Assembly: GCF_004421185.1 (NCBI RefSeq) | Contig: NZ_LXQB01000010.1 | Location: 24,001 to 88,000, forward strand | From: Methylacidiphilum sp. Yel | Lineage (GTDB): Bacteria; Verrucomicrobiota; Verrucomicrobiia; Methylacidiphilales; Methylacidiphilaceae | Length of the DNA stretch: 64,000 nt | Direction: 5' to 3' | Shown: in pieces, positions 26,216-36,245 of the stretch | How the letters are laid out: each line of letters starts with the position of its first letter | Position numbering within the stretch: position 1 is the first letter of the stretch | Translations under genes and position numbers: made by a program | Notes under the pieces: model-generated | What the model saw: only the letters and a program-made list of their open reading frames with translations | Databases searched by the model: none | Told to the model about the DNA's origin: nothing

Positions 26216-26827
26216 ATGATTGCTTCAAGAACTGCATTAATTCAAAGGAAAACAAAGGAAACGGACATTTCCATAAAAATGACCCTAGATGGGAAAGGGA
26301 CAAGCGAAATAAAAACGGGCATTGGGTTTTTTGATCACATGCTTGAACTCTTTGCCTATCATGCTTCCTTTGATTTAATCCTTGAATGTAAAGGGGATCT
26401 TGGAGTTGATTTTCATCATACAGTAGAAGATTGTGGCATTGTTCTTGGAGAGGCTCTTAATAAATCTCTGGGTGATAAAAAAGGGATTGCTCGTTATGGA
26501 TATTGTCTTTTACCTATGGATGAAACTCTAGTCCACTCAGCAATTGATATCAGCGGAAGGCCGTATCTTTGTTTTCGATCCCCTGACCATTTGCCCCTAG
26601 TTTTTCTTTCTGCTGGTAATTTTCAAGCACAACTTTTGGAAGAATTTTTAAGGGGCTTTGTTACACATGCTAGACTTTGCCTTCATATCCATATATTGGA
26701 AAGTAAAGAGACGCATCATTTAATTGAAGGCACCTTTAAGGCCTTGGCCAGAGCTTTAAAGATGGCTGTTTGTTTAGACCCAGCATGTATTGAGCGTATT
26801 CCAAGCACGAAAGGAACTATCGGATAG
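26216..26827 (+). CDS. hisB: Imidazoleglycerol-phosphate dehydratase
   Basis: The enzyme dehydrates imidazoleglycerol phosphate in histidine synthesis. It is the mono-functional 203-residue form. FFDHMLELFAYHA near 38-50 and HHTVEDCGIVLG near 67-78 hold the metal-binding His/Glu residues, and THARLCLHIH plus KETHHLIEGTFKALARAL form the mirrored second half of the internal duplication. The next gene begins 28 bp downstream on the same strand. hisF is 12 kb away, so histidine genes are scattered. Confidence 0.93.
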   Translation: MIASRTALIQRKTKETDISIKMTLDGKGTSEIKTGIGFFDHMLELFAYHASFDLILECKGDLGVDFHHTVEDCGIVLGEALNKSLGDKKGIARYGYCLLPMDETLVHSAIDISGRPYLCFRSPDHLPLVFLSAGNFQAQLLEEFLRGFVTHARLCLHIHILESKETHHLIEGTFKALARALKMAVCLDPACIERIPSTKGTIG

Positions 26828-26855
26828 GGATTAACACGGCTTCAGGGAAAATTTC

Positions 26856-27758
26856 ATGCTGACGTTATCTTATCTCTCAGAATTATATTTATTGTATTCC
26901 AACGAGTATTCTAAAGAAGTTCATCGTTTTGAGCTTCGCGGAAGATCTTTTCCTGATCCTCATAAGCCGAATCTTATGGGAGTCATTAATCTGTCCTCAG
27001 ATTCTTGGTACCGCGAAAGTGTGGCTTTAGATTCAAGTTCGGCAATACGAAAGGCGAACATTCTCCAAGCCTCTGGGGCGGATATAGTCGATATTGGTGC
27101 TGAGTCTTCTTTGTCGTATGCTCAAAGGATTGATGATATCCAACAACTTGAACTGCTCCTTCCTATTATTAAAGAGTTATCGACTACTGGCACACTCATT
27201 TCTGTAGAGACCTATCATCTTAATGTAGCTAAAGGCTGTTTTAAGGCAGGGGCTGCTATTTTAAATCTTACAAAGGGGGATAATTTAAAAGAATTTTTTA
27301 AGGTTGTGGCTGACTACGATGGTGGGGTGATTATTAACTTTGTTCGAGGTGATAATGTTCGCGAGGTACAACCGATTGAGCTTCCCAAAGATCCACTGAG
27401 TTTACTTTTCCCTTATTTTGAAAAACGGGTCGAAGAAGCTTTTTCTTGTGGAGTGAGAAAGATATGGTTAGATCCTGGTCTTGGATTTTATTATCCTAAT
27501 CTCCTCGATGGTCCTACCCGAATCCAAAGGCAAATGGAAATATTTCTTCATACTTTTCGGCTTCGAAAGTTTGGTTGGCCAATTTGCCATGCCTTGCCTC
27601 ATGCCTTTGAGTGTTTTCAAGATGAAGTAAGGACTGCGGAAGCTTTTTTCGCCATGCTCGCCATTTTAGGCAAAACGGATCTTTTAAGAACCCATGAAAT
27701 AAGCAAGGTTCTTGGGGTTGTAAAGACGATGCAACTTTTTTCAAGCGAAAATCCATAA
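26856..27758 (+). CDS. Dihydropteroate-synthase-like protein, divergent
   Basis: The 300-residue protein has a DHPS barrel layout: LMGVINLSSDSWY near 41-53 corresponds to the LMGIxNxTPDSF start, ADIVDIGAESS near 74-84 to the GAxIIDxGGESTRPG strand, DPGLGFYYPN near 208 to the DPGIGFG strand, and LLRTHEI near 275 to the C-terminal THxV. The STRPG loop and the GxSRK motif, which bind pABA and pterin phosphate, are altered or missing. The chemistry may therefore differ from classical folate synthesis. A usual FolP elsewhere would support that. Co-transcription with hisB is likely. Confidence 0.65.
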   Translation: MLTLSYLSELYLLYSNEYSKEVHRFELRGRSFPDPHKPNLMGVINLSSDSWYRESVALDSSSAIRKANILQASGADIVDIGAESSLSYAQRIDDIQQLELLLPIIKELSTTGTLISVETYHLNVAKGCFKAGAAILNLTKGDNLKEFFKVVADYDGGVIINFVRGDNVREVQPIELPKDPLSLLFPYFEKRVEEAFSCGVRKIWLDPGLGFYYPNLLDGPTRIQRQMEIFLHTFRLRKFGWPICHALPHAFECFQDEVRTAEAFFAMLAILGKTDLLRTHEISKVLGVVKTMQLFSSENP

Positions 27759-28011
27759 GAATCTGTCTTAGATCAGCTGCCTAAGTCTTTTCGAAGTCAT
27801 TATGTGTGATAGAAAAATAGAAGCCGGTTAAGAGGAATAGGTAGTTGCAGAAAAAGTAAAACTATAATCTTTATCCAATGTTTCACAAACAATAAAGAAA
27901 GTTTGGAATGGCATCATAAGTTTCAGGGTACTGGATTTTTTGTCATAGCTTCGAAAGCTTCCTTAGCTATTCACATACCCATTGAAATAGCCTATTAACG
28001 AAGCTCGTTCA

Positions 28012-28953
28012 CTATGCCTTACCTTTTAATCGGCTTTGTACAAACTCTATTTCCCTTTGATGGATGGCTATAGGGTTTAAACAATGCTTCCAGGGTTCCT
28101 TTTTACATATGAAATTGTTAGACCATGGAGTGTAAAGATAAATATGATAGCCAAAGGTTAAAAGAAACTCTTTAAGATCGTAGGCTGAATATCCATAGTC
28201 TTTGGTCAAGTTTGTTATTTCAATTTGAATAGCTGGAGGATTTGCATTTTGAAGCATTTTTGTCAACCCCTGAAGAACAAAAAGCTCAGCTCCTTCGACA
28301 TCTATTTTCCCGAAAACATAATGAATTCTGTCGTCAAGAAGATCTTCAAGGCGTCTTACTTCGACTGGCATTGAGTCATTTCCCTTGTTTTTTGGATCTA
28401 GATGACTATAGGGACCATTTTCAACAAAGAATGTTTTTCCTTCCTTGTTAGCAGCAGCAACTGGATGGACTTCAATGCAATAAAATTTATTTTCTTTTTT
28501 ATTTCTATTAAGAGATTGAATAAATCGTTCGCAAGGTTCGATGGCAACAACCTTACCTTTTTCTCCAACAAGTTTTGCCATGTATATGCTATAAAGACCT
28601 TGATTGGCACCGCAATCGAAAACATAATCTCCTTCTCTTAAATACCGCCTTAGAAACTTCATCTCCCTGTAATCTGTTATTCCAGAAAAAGAAAAGGATA
28701 GGGGTATAAAACCCTTTTCAGAGCGGTAAATAAATTTCGATCCGTTATCAAGAAAAAGACTCCATTCTCCTTTAAAAATCTTTTTATAAAAGCTCCAAAG
28801 GATAATTTGACAAATTTTAGATCTTAAAAAACAGGAAGATTCTCTGGTATAAGATCCGAGATCTTTTTTGTAAAGAGCTAATTTCCTTTTCCAATAATAC
28901 CAACGAGTATATCCATCCATCCCACAGCCCATATTTTTCCCGAATAACAGCAA
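28012..28953 (-). CDS. FkbM-family SAM-dependent methyltransferase
   Basis: This 313-residue protein has VFDCGANQGLYSIYMA near 108-123 as the SAM motif, VVAIEP near 135 and KIDVEGAELFVLQGL near 217, all typical of FkbM methyltransferases. About 100 basic N-terminal residues precede the domain. It is not a close copy of the FkbM protein at 20481. The substrate is unknown, likely a glycan or small secondary metabolite. The gene stands alone between two gene-poor intervals. Confidence 0.8.
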   Translation of the reverse strand: MLLFGKNMGCGMDGYTRWYYWKRKLALYKKDLGSYTRESSCFLRSKICQIILWSFYKKIFKGEWSLFLDNGSKFIYRSEKGFIPLSFSFSGITDYREMKFLRRYLREGDYVFDCGANQGLYSIYMAKLVGEKGKVVAIEPCERFIQSLNRNKKENKFYCIEVHPVAAANKEGKTFFVENGPYSHLDPKNKGNDSMPVEVRRLEDLLDDRIHYVFGKIDVEGAELFVLQGLTKMLQNANPPAIQIEITNLTKDYGYSAYDLKEFLLTFGYHIYLYTPWSNNFICKKEPWKHCLNPIAIHQREIEFVQSRLKGKA

Positions 28954-29628
28954 AAATGATATTATTCTTTCTTTGGAAGACTTCTAACTAATTTTTTAAT
29001 CTAATAAATAACAAATCTCCCCTGATAAAAGATAACACTAAGGCTGTAGTCGCACTTGGTTATTAGTTTTCAATGTATGGGCTATGGACTGATTAGTGAC
29101 AACAGTTATACTTCCGCTATGAGGTTTTAGGTATGAATGGATTCTCAAACTAGAATCCCAGCACCCAACTCTGAAGGTATCATCCCCTCTCATAGGGGAA
29201 TTCTCAACTCTTTTGGCATGCGAGCATGGATGAGGGAATGAGGAAGTCTATCAAAATCTTTACCCTGTGCCAAAACAGGTATCATGCGGCAAGATAGGAA
29301 AACTAATATTATCCTGGCAAAAGCAAGTTTAATGACCTACCATCTCAAATGCATCCCCTCATTCAAGCGGGTTCAATATAGGTTTTGGGTATTTGAGACT
29401 GTGGTATCGGCTCAACTCTATCAGCTTGTATAGCGCACCGATCAGATAATCAGAGGTCCAAATCAATCTTTTGGTCAAAGACTTAGAGTGTTTTTAGAAC
29501 ATAGCAATCTCCAATAGATTCTATCCTGGAGTTAATCCAAATTTCTGATTTGATTGCAGAGTTTTAAACCTTGGTAGTCTCTATGAAATTTTTTTAAAGA
29601 AATTGTAAAAAAAACATATTTTTCTACT
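28954..29628. other. Gene-poor interval of about 670 bp with IS200-type debris
   Basis: The interval contains a short perfect hairpin CCCCT/AGGGG at 29184-29198 and, 135 bp downstream, a tnpA-like relic listed separately. This hairpin-then-transposase order is reminiscent of IS200/IS605 left ends. The rest shows nothing recognisable. Confidence 0.4.
29290..29512 (+). pseudogene. Degenerate IS200/IS605 tnpA remnant
   Basis: The plus-strand frame reads MTYHLKCIPSFKR from 29332, then VVSAQLYQLV, a stop at 29431, and RTDQIIRGPN in the same frame. This follows the pattern of Y1 HUH transposases (YHLVWIPKYR, then VAxRLxELI, then a short beta strand). The HxH motif and the catalytic tyrosine are not identifiable. 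The call rests on pattern similarity only. Confidence 0.4.
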
Positions 29629-30018
29629 TTGAAAAAAAGGGCTCTAAGATATCATAAAAGTATGCCACTTTTTTTCATTATCTTTGTTTTGTTTATTTCG
29701 GTTGCGCAAGCTACAGAGCTTTCTGATTCCAAAACAAAATCTGTTGACAGTTCTACTAAAAAACCTACCGAAGTGAAGTATGTTGTAAAAAAAGGAGACA
29801 GTCTTTGGAAAATTTCGAGAAAGTATAAGGTCACAGTTGAAGCACTGATGGCAATCAACGAATTAAAAGACGATCGCTTAAAACCTGGTCAAGAATTAAT
29901 CATTCCTCCGAAGGGATATAGGCCACCACCCCCTAAGTATATCAATCCTACCCCATCCCAAGAAGAGAAAAGAGATTCAACAAAAATTCAAACTGTTCCA
30001 CCTTCTCAAAGTCAATAA
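29629..30018 (+). CDS. Secreted LysM-domain protein
   Basis: The 129-residue product has a signal sequence (basic start, then MPLFFIIFVLFISVAQA), one LysM repeat and a proline-rich tail. The repeat spans about 50-94, from YVVKKGDSLWKISRKY to LKPGQELIIPP, and should bind peptidoglycan. The start used is TTG 29629; ATG 29662 is also possible and would give a shorter n-region. There is no catalytic domain, so it may be a cell-wall anchor or a partner of an amidase. Confidence 0.75.
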   Translation: MKKRALRYHKSMPLFFIIFVLFISVAQATELSDSKTKSVDSSTKKPTEVKYVVKKGDSLWKISRKYKVTVEALMAINELKDDRLKPGQELIIPPKGYRPPPPKYINPTPSQEEKRDSTKIQTVPPSQSQ

Positions 30019-30235
30019 TTATTTTTTGATCTAGACCAAAAGGAGCATATTTTCTTTTAAACGAACTTTTTGATTAGCTGAATCAGTAACCAGCTGAAGC
30101 CCATTGCCTGAATTGGAGGGGATAAATCGGCTTTTAGCTTATCCTCAGGAGAAAAATGGAACCCCTTCCTCGCAATCCTCAAGCACTTAGGCGACTTTTC
30201 AGCAGGAGCAATACGAGGTTATGCCCTCGAAATTC

Positions 30236-33200
30236 TCAAATTTTTGATTCCTGTAATAGGCTCCTTTGAGGTTTTTCCACAGTCTTTGGTTTTCCCATAT
30301 GAGGTGGTTCCAAGGGAACGACTTTCCAAAATAAAGCTTTTGCTTTTCTCCAGTTCTCAAGAATGTGCTTGGCCTTGGTACTACCAGTTTTTTCGAAATG
30401 AAAATAAATAATCTGTTGGAGGTCTTTGGCTTCATCCTCTTCTGAAAATCTTTCCAGTCTTACCATCTGCAGGTTACAATTGTCCGGGAAATTGCCATCT
30501 TCGTCGTATACATACGCAATACCACCGGACATTCCTGCTGCAAAATTTTTACCGGTCTTTCCAAGCACGACGACTTTCCCCCTAGTCATATATTCACATC
30601 CGTGATCACCTATGCCTTCTATGACTGCAGTTGCTCCACTGTTCCTAACGGCGAATCTTTCGCCAGCTTTTCCGCAACCATAAAATCTTCCGCCTGTTGC
30701 CCCGTATAACACTGTATTGCCACAGATTACATTTTCTTCAGGCTTGAACAAGGCGTAATCAGGGGCTTTAAGAACAATTTCCCCACCACTCATTCCTTTG
30801 CCAACGTAGTCATTGGCTTCTCCTTCAAGGCAAATGTTAACTCCATTGACCAGGAAGGCGCCAAGACTTTGGCCAGCACATCCTGATAGATTAAGTTGGA
30901 TAGTGCCTTCGGGAAGACCGTTATCACCGTAAAGATAAGCAATAGTCCCCGAGAGTTGGGTTCCAATGCTTCTATTAACATTTTTAACCTTATGGGTTAT
31001 AAGAACGGGTTTTCTGCTCCGTATTGCAGATTTAGCTTGTTGAAGAAGCAGTTCATCCAGCGGCCGATCGCCTTGGGGATCATTTCTTTCCCACGTATGA
31101 TACCGCGGTTCTGTTTCCATTCCCTCGGGTTTCCAGAGCAAAGAACGAAGATCCAAAAGTTGGGATTTGGGGTGATTAGGAAATGATTTTTGTTCAAGAA
31201 GCTCTGTTTTTCCTATCACTTCGTTTAATGACCGAGCTCCAAGACTAGCTAATATTTCTCTGACTTCTTGAGCAACCGCATTAAGATAGGCAATAATGCC
31301 TTCAGGAGTTCCCTTAAAGCGTGCTCTTAGTTTTGGGTCTTGCGTAGCAATGCCTGTGGGACAAGTATTGAGATGACAATGACGGACATAAACACAACCC
31401 ATAGCAATAAGGGCCATAGTTCCAAAGTTAAATTCTTCGGCACCCAGGATCGCTGCAATGACAATGTCTCTTCCCGTTCTCAAGCCTCCATCTGTTCTCA
31501 AGGTAACTCTACTCCTCAGTCCATTGAGCATGAGAACTTGCTGGGTTTCGGCTACCCCTAATTCCCAAGGGGTTCCAGCATATTTTATAGAAGAAATCGG
31601 GGAGGCTCCCGTTCCCCCTTCATTGCCACTGATCAGAATGATGTCAGCATGGGCTTTAGCAACCCCAGCAGCAATTGTTCCAACGCCAGCTTCGGAGACA
31701 AGCTTGACACAAATTTTTGCCCGTGGATTTGCTTGTTTTAAGTCATAAATTAACTGAGAGAGGTCTTCGATACTATAAATGTCATGATGAGGAGGAGGGG
31801 AGATAAGAGGAACTCCAGGAGTGCTCCTTCTGAGTCTGGCAATTACTTCATCGATTTTGAATCCAGGAATTTGACCTCCTTCCCCGGGCTTTGATCCTTG
31901 AGCCATTTTGATTTCTATTTCAGCGGCATTCGATAAATATTCAGCTGTTACTCCAAATCTTCCGGAGGCAACTTGTTTAATCAGACTATTTTTCGAGTCC
32001 CCGTTAGGTAAAGGACTATACCTTTCTGGATCTTCACCTCCCTCTCCTGTATTGGATTTGCCTCCAATCCTATTCATAGCAATGGATAGAGTTTCATGAG
32101 CTTCAGGGGATAAGGCACCATAAGACATGGCAGCGGTGGTGAATCTTTTCCTGATTTCTTCAATTTGTTCGACCTCTTCCAGTGGAATGGGGGTTTGTTG
32201 ACGAAAGGTTAAACAGTCTCTTATTGAAATAGGACCGTTTGAGAGGATGATGTTGGAAAACTTTCTATACTCTTCTATTTGTCCTGCTTTTTCTTTTCCT
32301 TTTAAGCCAACATAAACATGTAAAGGGTGAATAGCTTGAGGAATCAAAGCATGTTTTTCACCTTCTCTTTTATAACGGTAATACCCCCAATCCATCAGTT
32401 TTGGGGCTTGGTCCCTACTAAATCCCAGCTCATGCCTTTGGATAGCTTCTTTGGCTATTTGCCTGTACGTCAGACCGCCTATGCGAGAAGGGGTATTTTC
32501 AAAACAATCATTGATGACTTCTTCCCCAATTCCAAGGGCTTCAAAAAGTTGACTCCCGTGATAACTAGAGATCGTTGAAATCCCCATTTTTGACATAATT
32601 TTTAGGAGGCCTTTTTCTATGGCCGATTTGTAGTTTTTAGCTATTTCCTCTCTTGTCAAATTGCCAAATGCACCATTTTGATGCAGACTAGAAAAAAGCT
32701 CCAGACAAAGGTATGGATTTACTGCTGTTGCCCCATAGCCGATTAGACAAGCAAAATGATGAACATCGCGGCATTCCCCCGTTTCGCATATTATAGAGAG
32801 TTTGGTCCGCTTCCCAACCCTAATCAGGTGATGATGAACAGCCCCTACCACAAGCAGCATAGGGAGAGGAGCAAGCTCTTTGGATGGTACTTTGTCTGAC
32901 AAGATGAGAATGGCTATGCCTTCCTCGGCAGCTTCTTCAGCCTCCATTTTAATTTCCCAAAGCCTAGATAGAAAGGCTTCTTCTGAACCATTGACAGGGA
33001 AAAGACATTGGATAGTCCTTGCTTGCAAGGATGGCTCTGGTCTAGACCTTAAGTCTTCAAGCTCTTCATTGAAAAGAAAAGGCGAGCTTAGGCGAATGAC
33101 TTCATGATCTATAGGGCCTCTAAAAAGCCATTGCGGTAGTCGACCACACCAATTTTCTAAAGACATCACGAGTTTTTCTCGTATAGGATCAATTGGCGGA

Positions 33201-34798
33201 TTGGTTACTTGTGCGAAAAGTTGTCTAAAATACCAATAAAGAATTTTCGGTTTGTCCGAAAGAATTGCTATTGGGGCATCATCTCCCATGGAGCCAACCG
33301 CTTCTTCAGCTTTTTGAGCCATCGGTTTTAGAACATATTGAATTTCCTCTTCGTCATATCCAAAACACAAAAGCTTTTTGTTAAGTTCTTCAGGGTCATT
33401 GTGGAAAGGATCTGCAAAGAAAATTCTTTTTCCTATTTTGCGTTGAGAGTTTCTTAAGAACAGACTGTAAGGGTATTTAGAGCTAACCTGTTCTTTAATT
33501 TCTTTATTCCTAAGAACTTTTTTAGCTTCGAGATCAATGGCGATGATTTCTCCTGGACCAAGTCTTCCTTTTTCAATGACAGTTTTCTCATCGATCTTTC
33601 CGATCCCTGCTTCAGATCCAAGGATAAACAAACCATCGGAAGTAATCCTAAAACGGGAGGGACGAAGCCCGTTGCGATCCAGACAAGCACCGACAATTTT
33701 TCCATCGCTAAATACCAGAGCTGCGGGGCCATCCCAGGGCTCTGAAAAAAGTTCATGATAAAGATAAAAATTTTTTAACTCTTCTGGAATGTGCTTTTCA
33801 GCCTGCCATGCAGCAGGGACAAGCATGAGGATAGCCTCTAAAGTATCCCTTCCGGAAAGAGTGAGGAACTCAAAAACATGATCAAGACTTGCTGAATCAC
33901 TTGTTCCAGGTGGAATGATTGGTAGCAGGTTTTCAATCTCATTTCCCCAAGGTTCACACATTTCAAGCGTTTTTTCTCTTGCCTTGGTCCATAATCGGTT
34001 CCCCTGAATCGTGTTGATTTCCCCATTGTGGGCAAGCATTCGAAACGGCTGGGAAAGAAACCACGAGGGGAAAGTGTTCGTGCTATACCTTTGATGGTAA
34101 ATAGCGAAGGGAGTTTTGAAAAGAGGATCGTGGAGATCAGTATAGAATTTTTGGAGTTGAGGAGAGACAAAAAGCCCTTTGTATACGATTGTTTTAGAAG
34201 AAAAGGAAGGAATATAAAAATCTTTAATATTTTGTTGAGCGATTTTATTTTCAATTTTTTTTCGACATAGAAAAAGGAGCTGTTCAAAAGCCAACGAATC
34301 TAGAGAGCGATCTAGAGGTTTTGCCAAGAGAATCTGTTCGATGTGAGGACAGGTTCTTTGTGCTTTGTCGCCAAGAGCATCCATATGGATGGGAACAAGA
34401 CGCCATCCCAAAATATATAAGCCCTGTTCAAGAACAGTCTCCTCTATAATCTTTTTACAATGGACTTGCGCATATAGATCTTTGGAGGGAAGAAAACAGA
34501 AACCAACAGCCAAATCTTCGTTTTTAAAAAGATGGTGCCCTGATTTCTCTATTTCCGGACGCAAAAGATCATAGGGGATCTTGGTCATGACCCCAGCCCC
34601 ATCTCCTGTTTTCATGTCAGCATCAATAGCTCCTCTGTGAGAAAGGGCACAGACGCATTGAAGAGCGGCATCTAAGATTTGGTAAGTCGAATTCCCATGG
34701 ATATCCGCTACAAAACCTACTCCACAACTTGACCGCTCCATCTGTTCAATCCAAAGTGGTGGAATCGATTTATTATCTAAAAATTTTGCAAAATGCAT
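30236..34798 (-). CDS. gltB: Glutamate synthase large subunit
   Basis: GltB moves the glutamine amide nitrogen to 2-oxoglutarate. The 1520-residue chain has a short propeptide before the catalytic cysteine in SSCGVGFVADIHG (Cys25). A type II glutamine amidotransferase domain runs to about 420, followed by the central domain and the FMN barrel with TDGGLRTGRD. The 3Fe-4S motif CVYVRHCHLNTCPTG lies near 1140, and a C-terminal beta-helix is rich in GxGxxGG turns. No gltD lies beside it, so the small subunit is encoded elsewhere or a ferredoxin serves as donor. Confidence 0.95.
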   Translation of the reverse strand: MHFAKFLDNKSIPPLWIEQMERSSCGVGFVADIHGNSTYQILDAALQCVCALSHRGAIDADMKTGDGAGVMTKIPYDLLRPEIEKSGHHLFKNEDLAVGFCFLPSKDLYAQVHCKKIIEETVLEQGLYILGWRLVPIHMDALGDKAQRTCPHIEQILLAKPLDRSLDSLAFEQLLFLCRKKIENKIAQQNIKDFYIPSFSSKTIVYKGLFVSPQLQKFYTDLHDPLFKTPFAIYHQRYSTNTFPSWFLSQPFRMLAHNGEINTIQGNRLWTKAREKTLEMCEPWGNEIENLLPIIPPGTSDSASLDHVFEFLTLSGRDTLEAILMLVPAAWQAEKHIPEELKNFYLYHELFSEPWDGPAALVFSDGKIVGACLDRNGLRPSRFRITSDGLFILGSEAGIGKIDEKTVIEKGRLGPGEIIAIDLEAKKVLRNKEIKEQVSSKYPYSLFLRNSQRKIGKRIFFADPFHNDPEELNKKLLCFGYDEEEIQYVLKPMAQKAEEAVGSMGDDAPIAILSDKPKILYWYFRQLFAQVTNPPIDPIREKLVMSLENWCGRLPQWLFRGPIDHEVIRLSSPFLFNEELEDLRSRPEPSLQARTIQCLFPVNGSEEAFLSRLWEIKMEAEEAAEEGIAILILSDKVPSKELAPLPMLLVVGAVHHHLIRVGKRTKLSIICETGECRDVHHFACLIGYGATAVNPYLCLELFSSLHQNGAFGNLTREEIAKNYKSAIEKGLLKIMSKMGISTISSYHGSQLFEALGIGEEVINDCFENTPSRIGGLTYRQIAKEAIQRHELGFSRDQAPKLMDWGYYRYKREGEKHALIPQAIHPLHVYVGLKGKEKAGQIEEYRKFSNIILSNGPISIRDCLTFRQQTPIPLEEVEQIEEIRKRFTTAAMSYGALSPEAHETLSIAMNRIGGKSNTGEGGEDPERYSPLPNGDSKNSLIKQVASGRFGVTAEYLSNAAEIEIKMAQGSKPGEGGQIPGFKIDEVIARLRRSTPGVPLISPPPHHDIYSIEDLSQLIYDLKQANPRAKICVKLVSEAGVGTIAAGVAKAHADIILISGNEGGTGASPISSIKYAGTPWELGVAETQQVLMLNGLRSRVTLRTDGGLRTGRDIVIAAILGAEEFNFGTMALIAMGCVYVRHCHLNTCPTGIATQDPKLRARFKGTPEGIIAYLNAVAQEVREILASLGARSLNEVIGKTELLEQKSFPNHPKSQLLDLRSLLWKPEGMETEPRYHTWERNDPQGDRPLDELLLQQAKSAIRSRKPVLITHKVKNVNRSIGTQLSGTIAYLYGDNGLPEGTIQLNLSGCAGQSLGAFLVNGVNICLEGEANDYVGKGMSGGEIVLKAPDYALFKPEENVICGNTVLYGATGGRFYGCGKAGERFAVRNSGATAVIEGIGDHGCEYMTRGKVVVLGKTGKNFAAGMSGGIAYVYDEDGNFPDNCNLQMVRLERFSEEDEAKDLQQIIYFHFEKTGSTKAKHILENWRKAKALFWKVVPLEPPHMGKPKTVEKPQRSLLQESKI

Positions 34799-35405
34799 GT
34801 TGTGTTAATTCTAGGTATCTTTTCGAAAGTGGCAAGATACAGGTTTGTTTTTTTTCTTATATAATTTGATGAATAAAAAATATTCATTAAAAAAGTCCTA
34901 TCGCCTCCCCATTGAGGCTGACTGAAAGTTGCATTGCGGTTGGCTAAGTAGGTCTGACTCAATGCAGGAAGAAGCAGGAGGGATTTGTGATTGTTTTATA
35001 GCAAATAAAAAAAAATCGGTCATTTGCTTTTAAAAAAGGGGATGAGTGGATGAGAAAAATTCTAAGCATTAACGAAGAGTCTACTCACCAAACGGCTATC
35101 AACTTTTTGGAAGGGATCCTTTAGCCATGCTTCCACTTGGCATTGCTTTTTTATTCAGGAAAAAACGGGCTTATCAAGCCAAAGGTAAAGCTTTTGAGTT
35201 CCAAAGGAGCTGAGTAGTGTAAAGTGCAACGTGGTGGAGGGGGATCAGGCAAGAACTTCTAAGAGAATTGCTTAGAAGGAAAGAGAAAAGCAGCGACTGC
35301 TTGGATGCCAGATTTTTTGCTGAATAGATAGCAAGAGCCACCCTATATGTTTGTCTTTTTTTAAGCTAGATTACTGATAAATTTTACTTATAAGGAAAAT
35401 TCAAT
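34799..35405. other. Gene-poor interval of about 600 bp
   Basis: No gene, RNA or repeat is recognisable. Short frames on both strands are broken. The ends must contain the divergent promoters of gltB and the trpA operon. Confidence 0.4.
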
Positions 35406-36218
35406 ATGATAGGCAGAATTGAAAAGACTTTTTTAGAATTACAGAAGGATAGAATCAAAGCTTTTATTCCATTTGTAATGGCTGGAGATCCAACTCCTGA
35501 AGTATTCCTTAATATAGTGGAAATTCTTGAGGAAGCTGGGGCAGATATCTTAGAAGTAGGTATCCCCTTTTCAGATCCTTTAGCGGATGGCCCCATAATC
35601 CAACAGTCGGCTTTCCGAGCTCTAAAGGGGGGAATGCATATCGATCGGGTTTTTTCTCTTTTGAATATCATCCGAAAGAAATCGAATATTCCAATTGTTC
35701 TTTTTTCCTATTTAAACCCAATTTTTCGTTATGGCATAGAACGGTTTGCTGCTCAAGCCTATGATAATGGTGCAGATGGGGTATTGATCGTCGATCTACC
35801 CCCGGAAGAATCTCTTGAGGGAATCAATTTTTTGGAAAAAAAATTAGATCGAATTTTGCTTGTTACCCCTGCAACCTCTCCGCTTAGAAAAAAGAGGATA
35901 GCGGAAAGAACCAGGGGATTTCTTTATTGCGTTTCGCGTAACGGCATCACTGGCTTACAAAAAGAACTTTCTAAGGAAGCTTATGAATTGGTAAAATCCA
36001 TGGAAACTTTAAGCAAAGTGCCACTTTGTGTTGGTTTTGGAGTCTCGACTCCGCATCAGGCAAAAACAGTAGCATCCTATGCCGATGGAGTGGTCGTGGG
36101 TAGCGCGTTAGTTGATGAATTAGCTCGGATCGTGGAAGGCAAAAGTACCTTAGAGAAATTTAAGGAGTTTGCTTTTTCGCTTGCAAAAAGTATTCATCAA
36201 GAGCAAAAAGATAATTAA
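35406..36218 (+). CDS. trpA: Tryptophan synthase alpha chain
   Basis: TrpA cleaves indole-3-glycerol phosphate to indole, which passes to TrpB. The 270-residue barrel has both catalytic acids in ILEVGIPFSDPLADGP near 47-62 (Glu and Asp). VPLCVGFGVSTPHQ and VVVGSALVD near the C-terminus bind the phosphate. trpB and the rest of the pathway are not in this window. It starts a four-gene run with yqgF, a PagL-like gene and truA. Confidence 0.94.
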   Translation: MIGRIEKTFLELQKDRIKAFIPFVMAGDPTPEVFLNIVEILEEAGADILEVGIPFSDPLADGPIIQQSAFRALKGGMHIDRVFSLLNIIRKKSNIPIVLFSYLNPIFRYGIERFAAQAYDNGADGVLIVDLPPEESLEGINFLEKKLDRILLVTPATSPLRKKRIAERTRGFLYCVSRNGITGLQKELSKEAYELVKSMETLSKVPLCVGFGVSTPHQAKTVASYADGVVVGSALVDELARIVEGKSTLEKFKEFAFSLAKSIHQEQKDN

Positions 36219-36245
36219 TCATTGTGAAAGGAAAAAGTAGAAACA

